Shown piece by piece: positions 1 through 8,336 of a stretch of DNA of 63,682 bases (the first letter of the stretch is position 1; each line of letters begins with the position of its first letter). The stretch covers positions 1-63,682 of the IMG/VR virus record IMGVR_UViG_3300048541_000245; one strand, 5' to 3'. The translations under genes and the position numbers were made by a program. This DNA comes from a virus. Under the pieces are notes generated by a model. That model searched no databases and was not told the origin of the DNA. It saw only the letters and a list, made by a program, of their open reading frames with translations.

Positions 1-156
1 GTCAATACCTGCCCAACCCTTGGATCAGGAATAAAAACATCTTTTAAGTCATGCAGCTTAGCTTCAGTAGCAACAAGATCTTGCCCATCTCTTCCTGGTG
101 GCCCTTGAAGTCCAGTCTCTCCTTTTGCTCCTGCAATGCCCTGGATACCTTTTTGG
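1..156. repeat. Terminal direct repeat, left copy
   Basis: These 156 bases recur at 63527-63682. The only difference I find is position 127 (G here, A at 63653). They lie inside a collagen-like fibre gene that reads in frame across the join, so the sequence is a circular or terminally redundant genome of about 63,526 unique bases. The mismatch changes Ala to Val in a Gly-X-Y triplet. Confidence 0.95.
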
Positions 157-581
157 CCGTCAATACCGCTTTTCAGATTCTCCGCATATTCAATTGCCTT
201 GTCTAGGTTCTTTGATCGCTGGGCATCTTTTTTTAATTTTTCCTGTTCTTCTGCAGATTCTAAAACTTCCCTTGTTGCTAATGAAAAAATATTAACTTGG
301 ATTTCATTATTAGAAAACTTAAACGATGCCCCAACAAATATTCTTTCGAGGGAATCTGCGACCTGCTTTGATTCTGTATTAGTTAAGCCAATGATTGTTA
401 ATTTCCAAGTCGCCTCAAAATCGCTAATTAAAGGAATTCCAAGAATACCAATACTTGGCCCTAAGGCAATAGGTGCTAAACCAGTTTGATTGACTTGTAC
501 TTTTACAAATATTTCACGCAGTAAAACATCAGCAAGAATAGCCTGCTTGATTGATTCTGCAGAGGTTATCCTTACCGCCAT
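1..581 (-). CDS. Collagen-like tail fibre protein, N-terminal part (split by window ends)
   Basis: Starts with ATG at 581 and runs off the left edge. Joined across the terminal repeat to 63424-63526 it gives a 227-residue protein. Residues 1 to about 110 form an unrecognised globular domain. An Ala/Glu/Lys-rich stretch follows, then a short run of Gly-X-Y triplets (GIDGQKGIQGIAGAKGETG) typical of trimeric phage fibres, then a C-terminal part with a TWDGASWV element common in cyanophage fibres. No Shine-Dalgarno is visible; a GGCAGACTA element lies 19 nt upstream. It is the last gene of the fibre cassette on the circle. It is probably a virion fibre or fibre connector; the exact role is unknown. 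Confidence 0.8.
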   Translation of the reverse strand, partial: MAVRITSAESIKQAILADVLLREIFVKVQVNQTGLAPIALGPSIGILGIPLISDFEATWKLTIIGLTNTESKQVADSLERIFVGASFKFSNNEIQVNIFSLATREVLESAEEQEKLKKDAQRSKNLDKAIEYAENLKSGIDGQKGIQGIAGAKGETGLQGPPGRDGQDLVATEAKLHDLKDVFIPDPRVGQVL

Positions 582-599
582 TGCACTAAATGACTAGGC

Positions 600-608
600 T
601 AGTCTGCC
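600..608 (-). promoter_or_regulatory. GGNANNCTA intergenic element
   Basis: Minus strand GGCAGACTA, 19 nt before the collagen-like fibre start and overlapping the last base of the stop codon of 608-901's gene region. The following CTAGTCATTTAGTG is identical to the sequence before the gene starting at 20199. Confidence 0.6.
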
Positions 609-901
609 TACCGCTTAGATTTCTTAGTGCCTTTACCTGAAGCAAGCCTACCGTTCTTGCCGTGGCCATTTCTTGCCCTATTACTTTTTGGATTTTCCAT
701 CTTGAATTTGCCGGCAGCAGTATGGCTTACGTCCTTGCCACCTTTGCCCATTACACCTCTAGCCCTACGTTCTCTAGCTAACTCCGCCCGGTATTTCTTT
801 TGTTCTGGCTTCTCATTCCGTTTTTTATCATAAGCAAGTTTCTTCTTATACGCTTCAGGATTGCTAGCGTAAAATTTGGCAGTGCGTCCTTTAGCGGCCA
901 C
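608..901 (-). CDS. Small basic protein, conserved in cyanophages
   Basis: 97 residues from a GTG start preceded by AGGAGG at good spacing. Very rich in Lys and Arg, with a segment beginning KGRTAKFYASNPEAYKKKL. I recognise this as a recurrent small protein of cyanophage genomes with no assigned function. The charge suggests nucleic-acid binding, possibly DNA condensation in the virion (inference). It overlaps the end of the next basic gene (891-1046) by 11 nt, implying translational coupling. Confidence 0.7.
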   Translation of the reverse strand: MAAKGRTAKFYASNPEAYKKKLAYDKKRNEKPEQKKYRAELARERRARGVMGKGGKDVSHTAAGKFKMENPKSNRARNGHGKNGRLASGKGTKKSKR

Positions 902-1046
902 TCTTTTTCCTCCTTAAACGATTGCTGGCACCATTGAAAGGTTTTTTCTTAGCAGGCGATGCTTTACCGCCATACTCACTAATTACTTTGCTTTTCTTAG
1001 CTTTGGACTTGCCAAGACTTTTGGCAATAGAAAGAGGCATTGCCAT
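891..1046 (-). CDS. Small lysine-rich protein
   Basis: 51 residues from ATG at 1046; about a third Lys/Arg with Ser and Gly between. The stop overlaps the GTG start of the downstream basic gene, whose AGGAGG lies inside this ORF. Position among virion genes and composition suggest a DNA-associated or virion-internal protein, but there is no recognisable domain. Confidence 0.6.
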   Translation of the reverse strand: MAMPLSIAKSLGKSKAKKSKVISEYGGKASPAKKKPFNGASNRLRRKKSGR

Positions 1047-1084
1047 TATTTGCCCATGCAGTTCTCAGTAGTCTTCCGCTTTTA

Positions 1085-1270
1085 TTAAAGAGGTGTGCCG
1101 TCTAGGTTTTTTGAGCCCGGAACATATGTAGGCTTGCCAAGGCTTCCATCGTTTACAGGGTCACTTACCTGCCGGCGGATAATCTTTGGCTCAGCAGAAA
1201 TAATATCAGCATCAAGATTGATACCATCAAGATATCGCGGACCCTTTACATAAAGGACTTCATCGTTCAT
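1085..1270 (-). CDS. Hypothetical small protein
   Basis: 61 residues. ATG overlaps the stop of the upstream 79-residue gene in an ATGA arrangement, which supports it being real and co-translated. It contains YVKGPRYLDGINLDADI and later PVNDGS and VPGSKNLDGTPL. No known domain; it lies downstream of the capsid genes. Confidence 0.6.
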   Translation of the reverse strand: MNDEVLYVKGPRYLDGINLDADIISAEPKIIRRQVSDPVNDGSLGKPTYVPGSKNLDGTPL

Positions 1271-1506
1271 GATTCCTCAACTTTCTTTTTGGTTACACGA
1301 CGTGCTTTAGGTTTAGCTTCAACCTTAGGCTCTTCTACAACAGCTTTAGGCTCTTTTTTTGCCTCAACAATGGGCTCTGCAACTTTTTCTTCAGTTACTT
1401 TTTCAACCCATCCAGCTGCAATAAGCTCTTTTGCTTGGATAGTAAAAAACGCTTTGCGTTCTTCGCCACCCTTGACGAAAATTGTGGGGAGCTTTGATAA
1501 ATGCAT
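1267..1506 (-). CDS. Small Lys/Glu-rich virion-region protein
   Basis: 79 residues. The N-terminal 38 residues look folded (FVKGGEERKAFFTIQAKELIAAGWVEKV), resembling the short structural domain found beside capsid genes in other phages. The C-terminal half is a low-complexity Lys/Glu/Val/Pro tail ending in a basic cluster. ATGA overlap with the following gene. Likely a minor head protein or DNA-contacting peptide; function not established. Confidence 0.6.
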   Translation of the reverse strand: MHLSKLPTIFVKGGEERKAFFTIQAKELIAAGWVEKVTEEKVAEPIVEAKKEPKAVVEEPKVEAKPKARRVTKKKVEES

Positions 1507-1508
1507 AA

Positions 1509-1536
1509 CAAAAAAAGGGTGACCTTAGCCACCCTT
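1509..1536 (-). terminator. Rho-independent terminator
   Basis: Minus strand stem GGGTGGC/GGTCACCC with a short loop followed by a run of T, between the 116-residue virion protein and the 79-residue gene. Confidence 0.8.
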
Positions 1537-1557
1537 ATTATTCCGTATGTTGTTAAA

Positions 1558-1908
1558 TCAAGCGACGTTATCGACGGTATCAAGGAAAGCGGTGCCTACC
1601 GAGACCGTACCGGAACCAGCAGTGGCGGTGTACTTGACGAGATTGTCTGCATCGCACAAAGCACCACGGAGGTGAGCAATAGCAGTACCATTTTTGTCAA
1701 AGTCGTTAGCAGTAAAAGTAACGTCCTGGCCACCAATGTTGAAAACAACAGTAGCGTCACCAGTGATTGTCGTGTTAACAAGACCAACGCGGATAGTCTT
1801 GATGTTAGCAAGAGTTACGCCAGGGGTCGTGTCACTTGCAGTGACAAGAAAGTTAGCGTCAATGTCAAACTTTTCGCGGGGAAACATTCCCGTAGAACGT
1901 GCGGCCAT
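1558..1908 (-). CDS. Small virion protein, candidate head decoration protein
   Basis: 116 residues immediately after the major capsid gene and flanked on both sides by terminators, so expressed as its own unit. It has Thr/Val/Ala-rich beta-strand character (FNIGGQDVTFTANDFDKNGT), is acidic, and has no cysteine pairs or enzyme motifs. Size, composition and position next to the capsid gene suit a decoration or cement protein. No family-level recognition, so this is inference. Confidence 0.6.
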   Translation of the reverse strand: MAARSTGMFPREKFDIDANFLVTASDTTPGVTLANIKTIRVGLVNTTITGDATVVFNIGGQDVTFTANDFDKNGTAIAHLRGALCDADNLVKYTATAGSGTVSVGTAFLDTVDNVA

Positions 1909-1967
1909 GATAAATACCTAAAAATTTTAAAAACCTAGTGCTCAACTGTTAGCAACTTGGTCTGTAA

Positions 1968-1976
1968 TAGGTTCCC
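1968..1976 (-). promoter_or_regulatory. GGNANNCTA intergenic element
   Basis: Minus strand GGGAACCTA, 60 nt before the 116-residue virion gene, just after the capsid gene terminator. One of the far-spaced (about 60 nt) group. Confidence 0.5.
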
Positions 1977-1984
1977 AATTACAT

Positions 1985-2008
1985 AAAAAAAAGGGGCCGA
2001 AGCCCCTT
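1985..2008 (-). terminator. Rho-independent terminator of major capsid gene
   Basis: Minus strand GGGGC-TTC-GGCCCC hairpin followed by eight T, 28 bases after the capsid gene stop codon. Confidence 0.9.
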
Positions 2009-2035
2009 GTATTGTTGATTTTCTAGAAAGAAGAA

Positions 2036-2938
2036 TCAGACAGTTGCGTTGACGTTGGTCAAGCGAGCAGCAGCACGGCCATTAACCATAGCCAGTCCGC
2101 AATACCACTCAACACGAACGATGATTTGAGGAGAAGCAGTGCTTTCGCCCAAGTCACGAACCTGGATGCCGCCGTTCTGAATACCAGTCAGCAGGTCATT
2201 GCCGAAGGTCACCACATAGATCGATTGATCAGCAGGGGTAGAATCAAGGATTGCAGCGTTCTGGTGGTCACGATCAAGCTCGATGACAGGCAGACCGGCA
2301 TAAACCATCTGCTGATAGCCAAACTCGTTACGAGCAATGTCGATCTGAGCTGATGCGCGAGCCTTGGTTGTCAAAGCACGACGGGCAGACTTGGACATAA
2401 CCAAGTACTTAGTGCCGCCTTGTGCATCGACAGAGTCAATTGCTTCATCAAGAGCACCTAAGTCAAGAGTCGCGGCGCTAGAAGCGTTACGAATAACTTG
2501 AGAATTAGTTGCGTGATCAGCCGCCGGCATGCGAGCAGCCAAGCCATCGAACTCAGAAGGAGACTGGTTAGAGTCGCCATTGATGAACAGGGATTCCCAA
2601 GAAAGACGCATTGCGCGGGTCTTGGATTGAACCTGATAAGCGCGTGACTCGCCACCTTCCAAATCAAGGATTGCGCGGTCAATTTTGATGTCTCCGCCGA
2701 ACAGACGAAGGCTTTCAGACTGCTGACTTACCTCAGCGTAGCTTTCGGTGTAGTTAGCGTTGTAATTACGGAAACCCACGTCTCCGAGGCTCTCTTCACG
2801 CTTCCAGAAAAGGCCGTTGCCTTGAATGTCGCGGAAAGGGAGAACGCTCAGCAGAGGACCAGCAGCCAGTTCTGTGACAACTGCCAGTTCTTGTGGATTC
2901 CGAGAGTGCTTTTTAGCCTCGGATAGATTTAAAGCCAT
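2036..2938 (-). CDS. Major capsid protein (HK97 fold likely)
   Basis: 300 residues from the ATG at 2938, chosen because AGGAG sits just upstream; an in-frame ORF extends 24 codons further without such a site. Segments such as SPSEFDGLAARMPA and the later KYLVMSKSARRALT, followed by a C-terminal EWYCGLAMVNGRAAARL, match the pattern I know for HK97-fold capsid proteins of about 300 residues, which lack a maturation-protease delta domain in cis. A separate scaffold gene lies directly upstream. The capsid gene is isolated between two strong terminators, which should make its expression independent. Confidence 0.85.
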   Translation of the reverse strand: MALNLSEAKKHSRNPQELAVVTELAAGPLLSVLPFRDIQGNGLFWKREESLGDVGFRNYNANYTESYAEVSQQSESLRLFGGDIKIDRAILDLEGGESRAYQVQSKTRAMRLSWESLFINGDSNQSPSEFDGLAARMPAADHATNSQVIRNASSAATLDLGALDEAIDSVDAQGGTKYLVMSKSARRALTTKARASAQIDIARNEFGYQQMVYAGLPVIELDRDHQNAAILDSTPADQSIYVVTFGNDLLTGIQNGGIQVRDLGESTASPQIIVRVEWYCGLAMVNGRAAARLTNVNATV

Positions 2939-3088
2939 TAGAATTAAACTCCTGTGGTTAATGGAGGAAAGGTGAAACGTGTCCAGAGCATCACGCTCTA
3001 ACTCGAACACCCTGCCTGCTAACCATCACGGCCAGTCAAAACCGGGTGCTTTCTAACATATAATTCCGAAACTTCTATTCTTCCCAAT

Positions 3089-3108
3089 AAAAAAGCCCCT
3101 TTCGGGGC
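3089..3108 (-). terminator. Rho-independent terminator between scaffold and capsid genes
   Basis: Minus strand GCCCC-GAAA-GGGGC followed by six T, just after the scaffold stop. It separates scaffold from capsid transcription. Confidence 0.9.
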
Positions 3109-3115
3109 GAAAGAT

Positions 3116-3853
3116 TTATCCAAATGCCTTTAGGAATAATTCTTCCCTTGATAGAGACGATAAGTCTTCTACTGGCATCCCGTTTGCATCTGTTCCAGCG
3201 TAATTTAATCCAGCTCCTGAACCTTTCACTCCTTTGAAGAAAGTTCCGTAAACAGGATGTGTTTTGTAACTACTTACAAAGTCTTCAGGCGAGATGCGCT
3301 TACCGGATTCGCTATCAAGAATAGGATCGCCCTGTTCGTCGACAACAGTAATACTTCCATTGGGCTCTTGCCTGAACCGCTTACTCATCTGTTCTGCGAA
3401 CATGTCGAAAAAAGATACGCCGTCGGCAGAATCAGTTCGTCCACCAGCTGAAGTAAATACTTTTTCAAGAGCATAACGCTTCTTGAATTCGTTAATTTGG
3501 GTTTCAGCTTGTTTAGCCTTACCTTCAGCCTCTGCTGTTTGCCGTCCATACTTTTCTTCAATGGCTTGAATTGTTTCACCATAACGTGATTCAATCTCAG
3601 CGGCTCGGGCAGCATCAGCTTCTAATTGTTGGTAACGGTCTAAGTCAACATCTTTTAGTTTTAAAAGTTGCTGTTCTTTGTCTTTGTATTGACGCTCATA
3701 GGTTTTACGAGCCTCCCTTTCAGAACGCAATGCTTTAACGAGATTAGCGACCTCATCTGGACTGTACTGAGATTTATCCTCAGCACTGACCTGTGGTGTG
3801 AGTTCTTGGCCGCCAGTCTCCATCTCGGAGGCTTTGGTGTTTTCTTCAGACAT
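3116..3853 (-). CDS. Capsid scaffolding protein
   Basis: 245 residues. Acidic Ser/Glu-rich N-terminus, then a long Glu/Lys/Arg/Gln coiled coil at about residues 35-130, then a short folded C-terminal part ending in ELFLKAFG. Coiled-coil architecture, size and position directly before the major capsid gene are those of siphovirus scaffolds. It should act in procapsid assembly and leave or be degraded before packaging. No protease motif seen in it. Confidence 0.75.
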   Translation of the reverse strand: MSEENTKASEMETGGQELTPQVSAEDKSQYSPDEVANLVKALRSEREARKTYERQYKDKEQQLLKLKDVDLDRYQQLEADAARAAEIESRYGETIQAIEEKYGRQTAEAEGKAKQAETQINEFKKRYALEKVFTSAGGRTDSADGVSFFDMFAEQMSKRFRQEPNGSITVVDEQGDPILDSESGKRISPEDFVSSYKTHPVYGTFFKGVKGSGAGLNYAGTDANGMPVEDLSSLSREELFLKAFG

Positions 3854-3887
3854 GGTAAAAGGGAATCACTCCCTAAATAGACGCGCT

Positions 3888-3896
3888 AGTGTTCCT
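3888..3896 (-). promoter_or_regulatory. GGNANNCTA intergenic element
   Basis: Minus strand GGAACACTA, 35 nt before the scaffold start and one base after the preceding fibre gene stop. Confidence 0.55.
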
Positions 3897-3897
3897 A

Positions 3898-5250
3898 CTA
3901 TGCAATTCTTGTAAAGGTTACAGTGCCGCCACTGCAGTAGTAATTATTGCTTTGATCTGAATTAAGCAAGAATCGAACCTTGTTGTCAGCTGCAGTAGCA
4001 TTTTCTAAATGACAAACTACAGACATGCTTACTCGTTGGTTTACAGGCGAAGCAGGAGCAGTGCCTGTGGTGGTAAAATTAAAATCTTGGAATGTTCCAG
4101 GCAGCTGCGTAGAGCCAGTCAAAGGTCTAATTTCATGATTGTAATTAAGGTAACTATTAATTGCTAAATTATCAATTGTAATCTTAAGGCTTGCTTCGAT
4201 CCTGTAAATGCCTGCAACAAATCCTGAAAATGTACCAAAACTTTCTGTTATACCTGTTAAAGTTGGATCAAAAGTAGCTGATGTTGGCCCGATTCCATTT
4301 GTTGCATAATTTGCAAAAGTTAGTTCGCTAAAAGTACCTATTGCTGTTGCTTGACCTACATCTTGTGACCCTACAACAGTACCTGTTGGAGCTGCTGCTA
4401 GGTTAAATTGAAAACTTGTAAATTGAGAAGTAATTGCATTAGATGGAGTAGTCCATGAAAGAACACCACTACCATCTGTTTTTAATACTTGATCGGCAGT
4501 ACCATCATCATTTGGCAGAGTTAATGTATAATTCGCAGCCGCACTATGCGGTGGACCTTTAATAATAATTCCGTGACTGTTTGATTCACAATTTAATTTA
4601 ATTCTCCCTGAGCCGTCGGTAGCGTTGCCTTTGAATATTACTTCTTGTCCTGTCGCTGGATCAAATTCGATATTATTAGTTCCAGTACTTGTAATTGTTT
4701 TATTATTTGTATCCAGATTGCCGCCAAGTTGCGGAGTGATGTCATTAACTATATCAGTCAATACTGCAGCATCTTCCCAGTAAGAATTAGTCTCATTCCA
4801 AGTTAAAACATTTCCGTTTGGAATCTTTGGTGTTACAACACCAGTAACACTGGCTGATGTTACATCAGCAGTTGTTAATGAAAAAGTGAACTGACTTCCC
4901 GCAGGAATGCTTGTGATTGTATGTGTACCATTTAATGCTGCGACTGAGCTATTAGATATGACAACCTGTAATCCTACATAATAGGCACTTTGGCCTACTG
5001 ATAATGTTATTAAAACAGTATTTGACGTAACTTGATATAAATCTAAAGCCCCTACCGATTCATCAATTAAAGTTACTGAAGTTAAATCCTTTAGATCTTC
5101 CGCGCCGCCGATTGCGTTACCGCCTGGGGTGCTCCCATCACCAATGTAAAGCTTTTGATTATCAGTTAAGTATAATGGCTCACCAAGTAGTGGCACAAAG
5201 CTTGCAGAGGTTACATCCGCAGAAGTCCCCCTCCTAATTTGCAGCGCCAC
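3898..5250 (-). CDS. Tail fibre / receptor-binding-like protein
   Basis: 450 residues from a GTG start. Begins MALQIRRGTS and soon has GEPLYLTDNQKLYIGDGST, the N-terminal element shared by many phage fibres (major-tropism-determinant or hyaluronidase-like N-domains). Repeated beta-rich segments follow (LTLPNDDGTADQVLKTDGSG), then a C-terminal beta-sandwich-like part. It ends the tail/tail-tip operon. Probably a trimeric side or tip fibre. The LTLPNDDGTADQVL element also occurs in related form in the fibre cassette near 57 kb. Confidence 0.8.
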   Translation of the reverse strand: MALQIRRGTSADVTSASFVPLLGEPLYLTDNQKLYIGDGSTPGGNAIGGAEDLKDLTSVTLIDESVGALDLYQVTSNTVLITLSVGQSAYYVGLQVVISNSSVAALNGTHTITSIPAGSQFTFSLTTADVTSASVTGVVTPKIPNGNVLTWNETNSYWEDAAVLTDIVNDITPQLGGNLDTNNKTITSTGTNNIEFDPATGQEVIFKGNATDGSGRIKLNCESNSHGIIIKGPPHSAAANYTLTLPNDDGTADQVLKTDGSGVLSWTTPSNAITSQFTSFQFNLAAAPTGTVVGSQDVGQATAIGTFSELTFANYATNGIGPTSATFDPTLTGITESFGTFSGFVAGIYRIEASLKITIDNLAINSYLNYNHEIRPLTGSTQLPGTFQDFNFTTTGTAPASPVNQRVSMSVVCHLENATAADNKVRFLLNSDQSNNYYCSGGTVTFTRIA

Positions 5251-5269
5251 AGGCTTCAGAATGCTGAAC

Positions 5270-5278
5270 TAGTATTCC
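5270..5278 (-). promoter_or_regulatory. GGNANNCTA intergenic element
   Basis: Minus strand GGAATACTA directly abutting the stop codon of 5279-7624 and 20 nt before the GTG of the 450-residue fibre, which has no clear Shine-Dalgarno. Confidence 0.65.
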
Positions 5279-7624
5279 TTATGGCAATGGAGGCAGTTTA
5301 AACAATATTGCGTCTACGCTTACAGGTCCGGACGTATTTGTAGAACCTGGAAGAATTACTTTTAGCTGTGTGTTTGAATTTACTTGATAAACTTCATATA
5401 GCCCGCCAATCGTGGAATCTATGTCCGCAATCTCGTCTAAGGTATTGCTTCCGTGTATGCCATCAAATTCACTTATTTGGACTAAATCACCTGGATTAAA
5501 TAAATAACCATCAGAGACTGTAATCAATGTTACAACTTGTTGGCTCACATTTCCTATAGTTTCTGTTGTTATTTCATAAGAAATTAGTCCTAAAGAATTG
5601 ATAGTAGCAATAGAAAAATATAATTTTTTCCAACTTAGTCTAGATCCCCAGTAACTGCCGCTTTCGTAGACCTTTGGGCTCAGGGTCCAATTTGGGAACT
5701 GGAGTGTGTAGTCTACAGTATTAACATTGCCAGATATAAGGTAACCATAAGGGTCGGGGCTTCTTAATGCAGTCCATTGTCTCCAGTCAGAATAGTCGTT
5801 AGGGAAATTGGGTCGCGAGCCATCTAAATAATCAGAAAATACACCCATATCAATATCATAATTAGTGTGTTGACTAGTAACATAGACGCCTAGATTTTCA
5901 ATATCCTGGTAAGTACCGCCGTACAACGGGGTGTTCCCTTCCCGTCCAGAACCTTTTGGGTCTTTTCTCTCTAATTCAGCATCAAGAATTGTAGGTAAAG
6001 CACTTTGGTAGGCAAGTTCTACAGTACTATCTAAGCTACTATAAAAGAACGAATCTTTGTAACTTAATTGTAAGAAGGTCCAAAGTTCCTCCTCTGTAAT
6101 ATTCGCAGAAGCCACTGTATTCCATACAATATCTTTGTAGGCATATAACCAATCGCCTTCGTAAGATTCTTTCCATATATGCTCAGGATTAAAGCCATTT
6201 CCTAAGTTTGCATTTGGATCATGAAAAGAGTTAAAACTGGACATAAAAGCGTGTTTGTAAATTCCGACGCCATTACCATAAGTGCCCCCAACACCGGCTG
6301 GATGGCTAGGGAAACGCGCCTCCATTACTAGACGTAGGAGCCAAGTGCCTCTCGCCCTGTCTGAAATGTAATCCTGGCCATTTTCATAATCTTTAAACCC
6401 GCCATTTACTATATCGTTTATACCAGTATTTGGACTAGCATTTACTTTGCTCTCGTACTTACCCGTGTTCATGTTAAGTCTTGTATGAATTGTATATCTA
6501 GTCATTTTCCCAATCGACACAGTAGTTTCTTTCTCATTATATAAATCATAATTAATTACTTCATCTGACTGGGTCATGTCAACATCTACTGCCTGAAAGA
6601 TTGCATATACAAAAACATTATCATCTTCTCTCGCAGTATAATTATGAATAATTTTGCTAAGAAAGACTTTGTTCGGAACAAGACTATTTAAATCAATTTC
6701 TCTAATTTTGTCATTTGACATCTGAAAATAATAAACAGCAGCCTCAAAGAAAATGTATGAATACCTTGCTACGGCGTAGCCTCGGCCAGTTGCTATTGAA
6801 AAGTTATAAGGCTGCACAGTAACATATGAACCATCTGCAGCAAGTTGAATATCTTCTTTATCATTTGTTTGCGTTAAGGAGTAACCAATATCTAGATCGT
6901 AAACATTGCGAGCGTTGCCGGTGGCACCTGTGTTGCCCGTGGCGGATACACTTAGGCTGAGACCCATTCCACTTACTGAAGCACTACCGGTACCTGTACT
7001 GCCGGCGGTGACAGTTCCAAAGGACGAAACAATGCCTGCCGCTAATCTCCATACAGTGCCAGTGCTGCCGGGGGCAAATGGTTCAAAACTTGGTGGAGTT
7101 ACAGTGCTAGTTTCGTCTGTATAAAAATAATTATACCAACCGCTTGTGTCATGTGGAAGGTTACCGTCTGAGTAAACATCATTTGTATAAGACGTAAGAT
7201 CTTCTATAGGCTCTGTTGAATATATAATTACATAAAAAGCTTCAGTTGGTATATCAAATATTTTAATGATAACTTCTGGAAATAAATCAGCCGTCAGCAA
7301 AGGTGCTCTTGACATTCTTCTTCTGCGAGGTGATGTTATAATATCTTGTTTTTTTATTAATGCAGGCTCTTCTTTCTTTCTTTTTCTATACTCAACACTA
7401 CCATTCTTATCGTAAATTAGTTTTGTTCCTTTTTTTTGCGCTACATTACCAACACCTTTGGCTGTGTCAATTTTATCTAAGTTTTTTACAATCGCCTTAC
7501 CATCGTCATTAAATCCTTGCCATTTTACGATTGCAGTATCGTTATTTTTCTCTGCTTCTATTCTTGCTAACAATTCAGCGCGAACACGTTCTGCGAATTC
7601 TTTTACAAGCCTTTCGAGAGACAT
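5279..7624 (-). CDS. Large tail-tip/virion protein of unknown fold
   Basis: 781 residues. Residues 1-105 are charged and include KWQGFNDDGKAIVKNLDKID, clearly related to the stand-alone 89-residue protein encoded just upstream (7626-7895). The rest is rich in Tyr, Asn, Asp, Ser and Thr with no enzyme motif I recognise; a Gly/Ser/Thr-rich linker lies near residues 200-240. Placed between tail proteins and a fibre, it is probably a baseplate-proximal or fibre-like protein. Function unknown. Confidence 0.7.
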   Translation of the reverse strand: MSLERLVKEFAERVRAELLARIEAEKNNDTAIVKWQGFNDDGKAIVKNLDKIDTAKGVGNVAQKKGTKLIYDKNGSVEYRKRKKEEPALIKKQDIITSPRRRRMSRAPLLTADLFPEVIIKIFDIPTEAFYVIIYSTEPIEDLTSYTNDVYSDGNLPHDTSGWYNYFYTDETSTVTPPSFEPFAPGSTGTVWRLAAGIVSSFGTVTAGSTGTGSASVSGMGLSLSVSATGNTGATGNARNVYDLDIGYSLTQTNDKEDIQLAADGSYVTVQPYNFSIATGRGYAVARYSYIFFEAAVYYFQMSNDKIREIDLNSLVPNKVFLSKIIHNYTAREDDNVFVYAIFQAVDVDMTQSDEVINYDLYNEKETTVSIGKMTRYTIHTRLNMNTGKYESKVNASPNTGINDIVNGGFKDYENGQDYISDRARGTWLLRLVMEARFPSHPAGVGGTYGNGVGIYKHAFMSSFNSFHDPNANLGNGFNPEHIWKESYEGDWLYAYKDIVWNTVASANITEEELWTFLQLSYKDSFFYSSLDSTVELAYQSALPTILDAELERKDPKGSGREGNTPLYGGTYQDIENLGVYVTSQHTNYDIDMGVFSDYLDGSRPNFPNDYSDWRQWTALRSPDPYGYLISGNVNTVDYTLQFPNWTLSPKVYESGSYWGSRLSWKKLYFSIATINSLGLISYEITTETIGNVSQQVVTLITVSDGYLFNPGDLVQISEFDGIHGSNTLDEIADIDSTIGGLYEVYQVNSNTQLKVILPGSTNTSGPVSVDAILFKLPPLP

Positions 7625-7625
7625 A

Positions 7626-7895
7626 TCAATAATTTACAGTTCTAATTCCTTTGGCAGCTCTAAGAAAGACTGTTTTATTTCTTTCAGCAGCTTGACCTGA
7701 TAAGTTTTTAGCGGTATATAGTTGATCTTGATACTTAATGATTGACATACCATCTTCATTGTAGCCCTGAAACTTGGCTTTAAAATTAGAACCGGCATAG
7801 GGGTTGCCGATATAAGCAGCATCTACGGCATTTAGCCTTGAGAAAGCTGATGTTTCCTTTAATTTATCAAGCAAGTTGCCAGGATCTTTTTCCAC
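7626..7895 (-). CDS. Small tail-region protein, paralogue of the next gene's N-terminus
   Basis: 89 residues. FQGYNEDGMSIIKYQDQLYT aligns with the WQGFNDDGKAIVKNLDKIDT segment of the 781-residue protein encoded immediately downstream, so the pair probably arose by duplication or gene splitting. Its ATG overlaps the stop of the upstream gene. Possibly an assembly partner or connector; not recognised otherwise. Confidence 0.65.
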   Translation of the reverse strand: MEKDPGNLLDKLKETSAFSRLNAVDAAYIGNPYAGSNFKAKFQGYNEDGMSIIKYQDQLYTAKNLSGQAAERNKTVFLRAAKGIRTVNY

Positions 7896-8308
7896 TACCC
7901 AACTCCTTGTAAAATATTGATATTAATTCTTGCAAAATTTCCATTCGATAAAATAATAGTCTCTGCAAGCTTTTGGAACCCAACAACTGTCACTGTACCA
8001 CTAACATCTCTTAGTAACACAGCATAGTTGAAAGTCATATCCGCAGAAGAGCCATCATGAACAAAAGTTGCTGCCTTTTGAGCTAATGGCTGTCCATTGG
8101 AATAAGCCAGTAAATCAGCAGCACTATAAGTATAACTGAGTCTTGCATACCCTCCGTCTCCTACGGTAACCTCATCTGCCGCTATTGTTGCCAAAGAAAC
8201 AGTTGAAGTGTAATCTGTAGTTGTAAATGTTAAAGCTACTTTATAAGTTCCGCGAACATATGACAGATTGACCTGTTCATTAACCTCTGCAGACGTTAGA
8301 ACAGCCAT
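7895..8308 (-). CDS. Tail-tip associated protein
   Basis: 137 residues, Thr/Ser/Val-rich with predicted beta strands and no catalytic motif. A one-base overlap with the downstream 89-residue gene suggests coupling. No Shine-Dalgarno; a GGAATACTA element lies 19 nt upstream. Probably a small virion protein of the distal tail; no family recognised. Confidence 0.6.
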   Translation of the reverse strand: MAVLTSAEVNEQVNLSYVRGTYKVALTFTTTDYTSTVSLATIAADEVTVGDGGYARLSYTYSAADLLAYSNGQPLAQKAATFVHDGSSADMTFNYAVLLRDVSGTVTVVGFQKLAETIILSNGNFARININILQGVG

Positions 8309-8326
8309 CGTGTAACCAATTCAAAG

Positions 8327-8335
8327 TAGTATTCC
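8327..8335 (-). promoter_or_regulatory. GGNANNCTA intergenic element
   Basis: Minus strand GGAATACTA, 19 nt before the 137-residue gene and one base after the preceding stop codon. Confidence 0.65.
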
Positions 8336-8336
8336 A

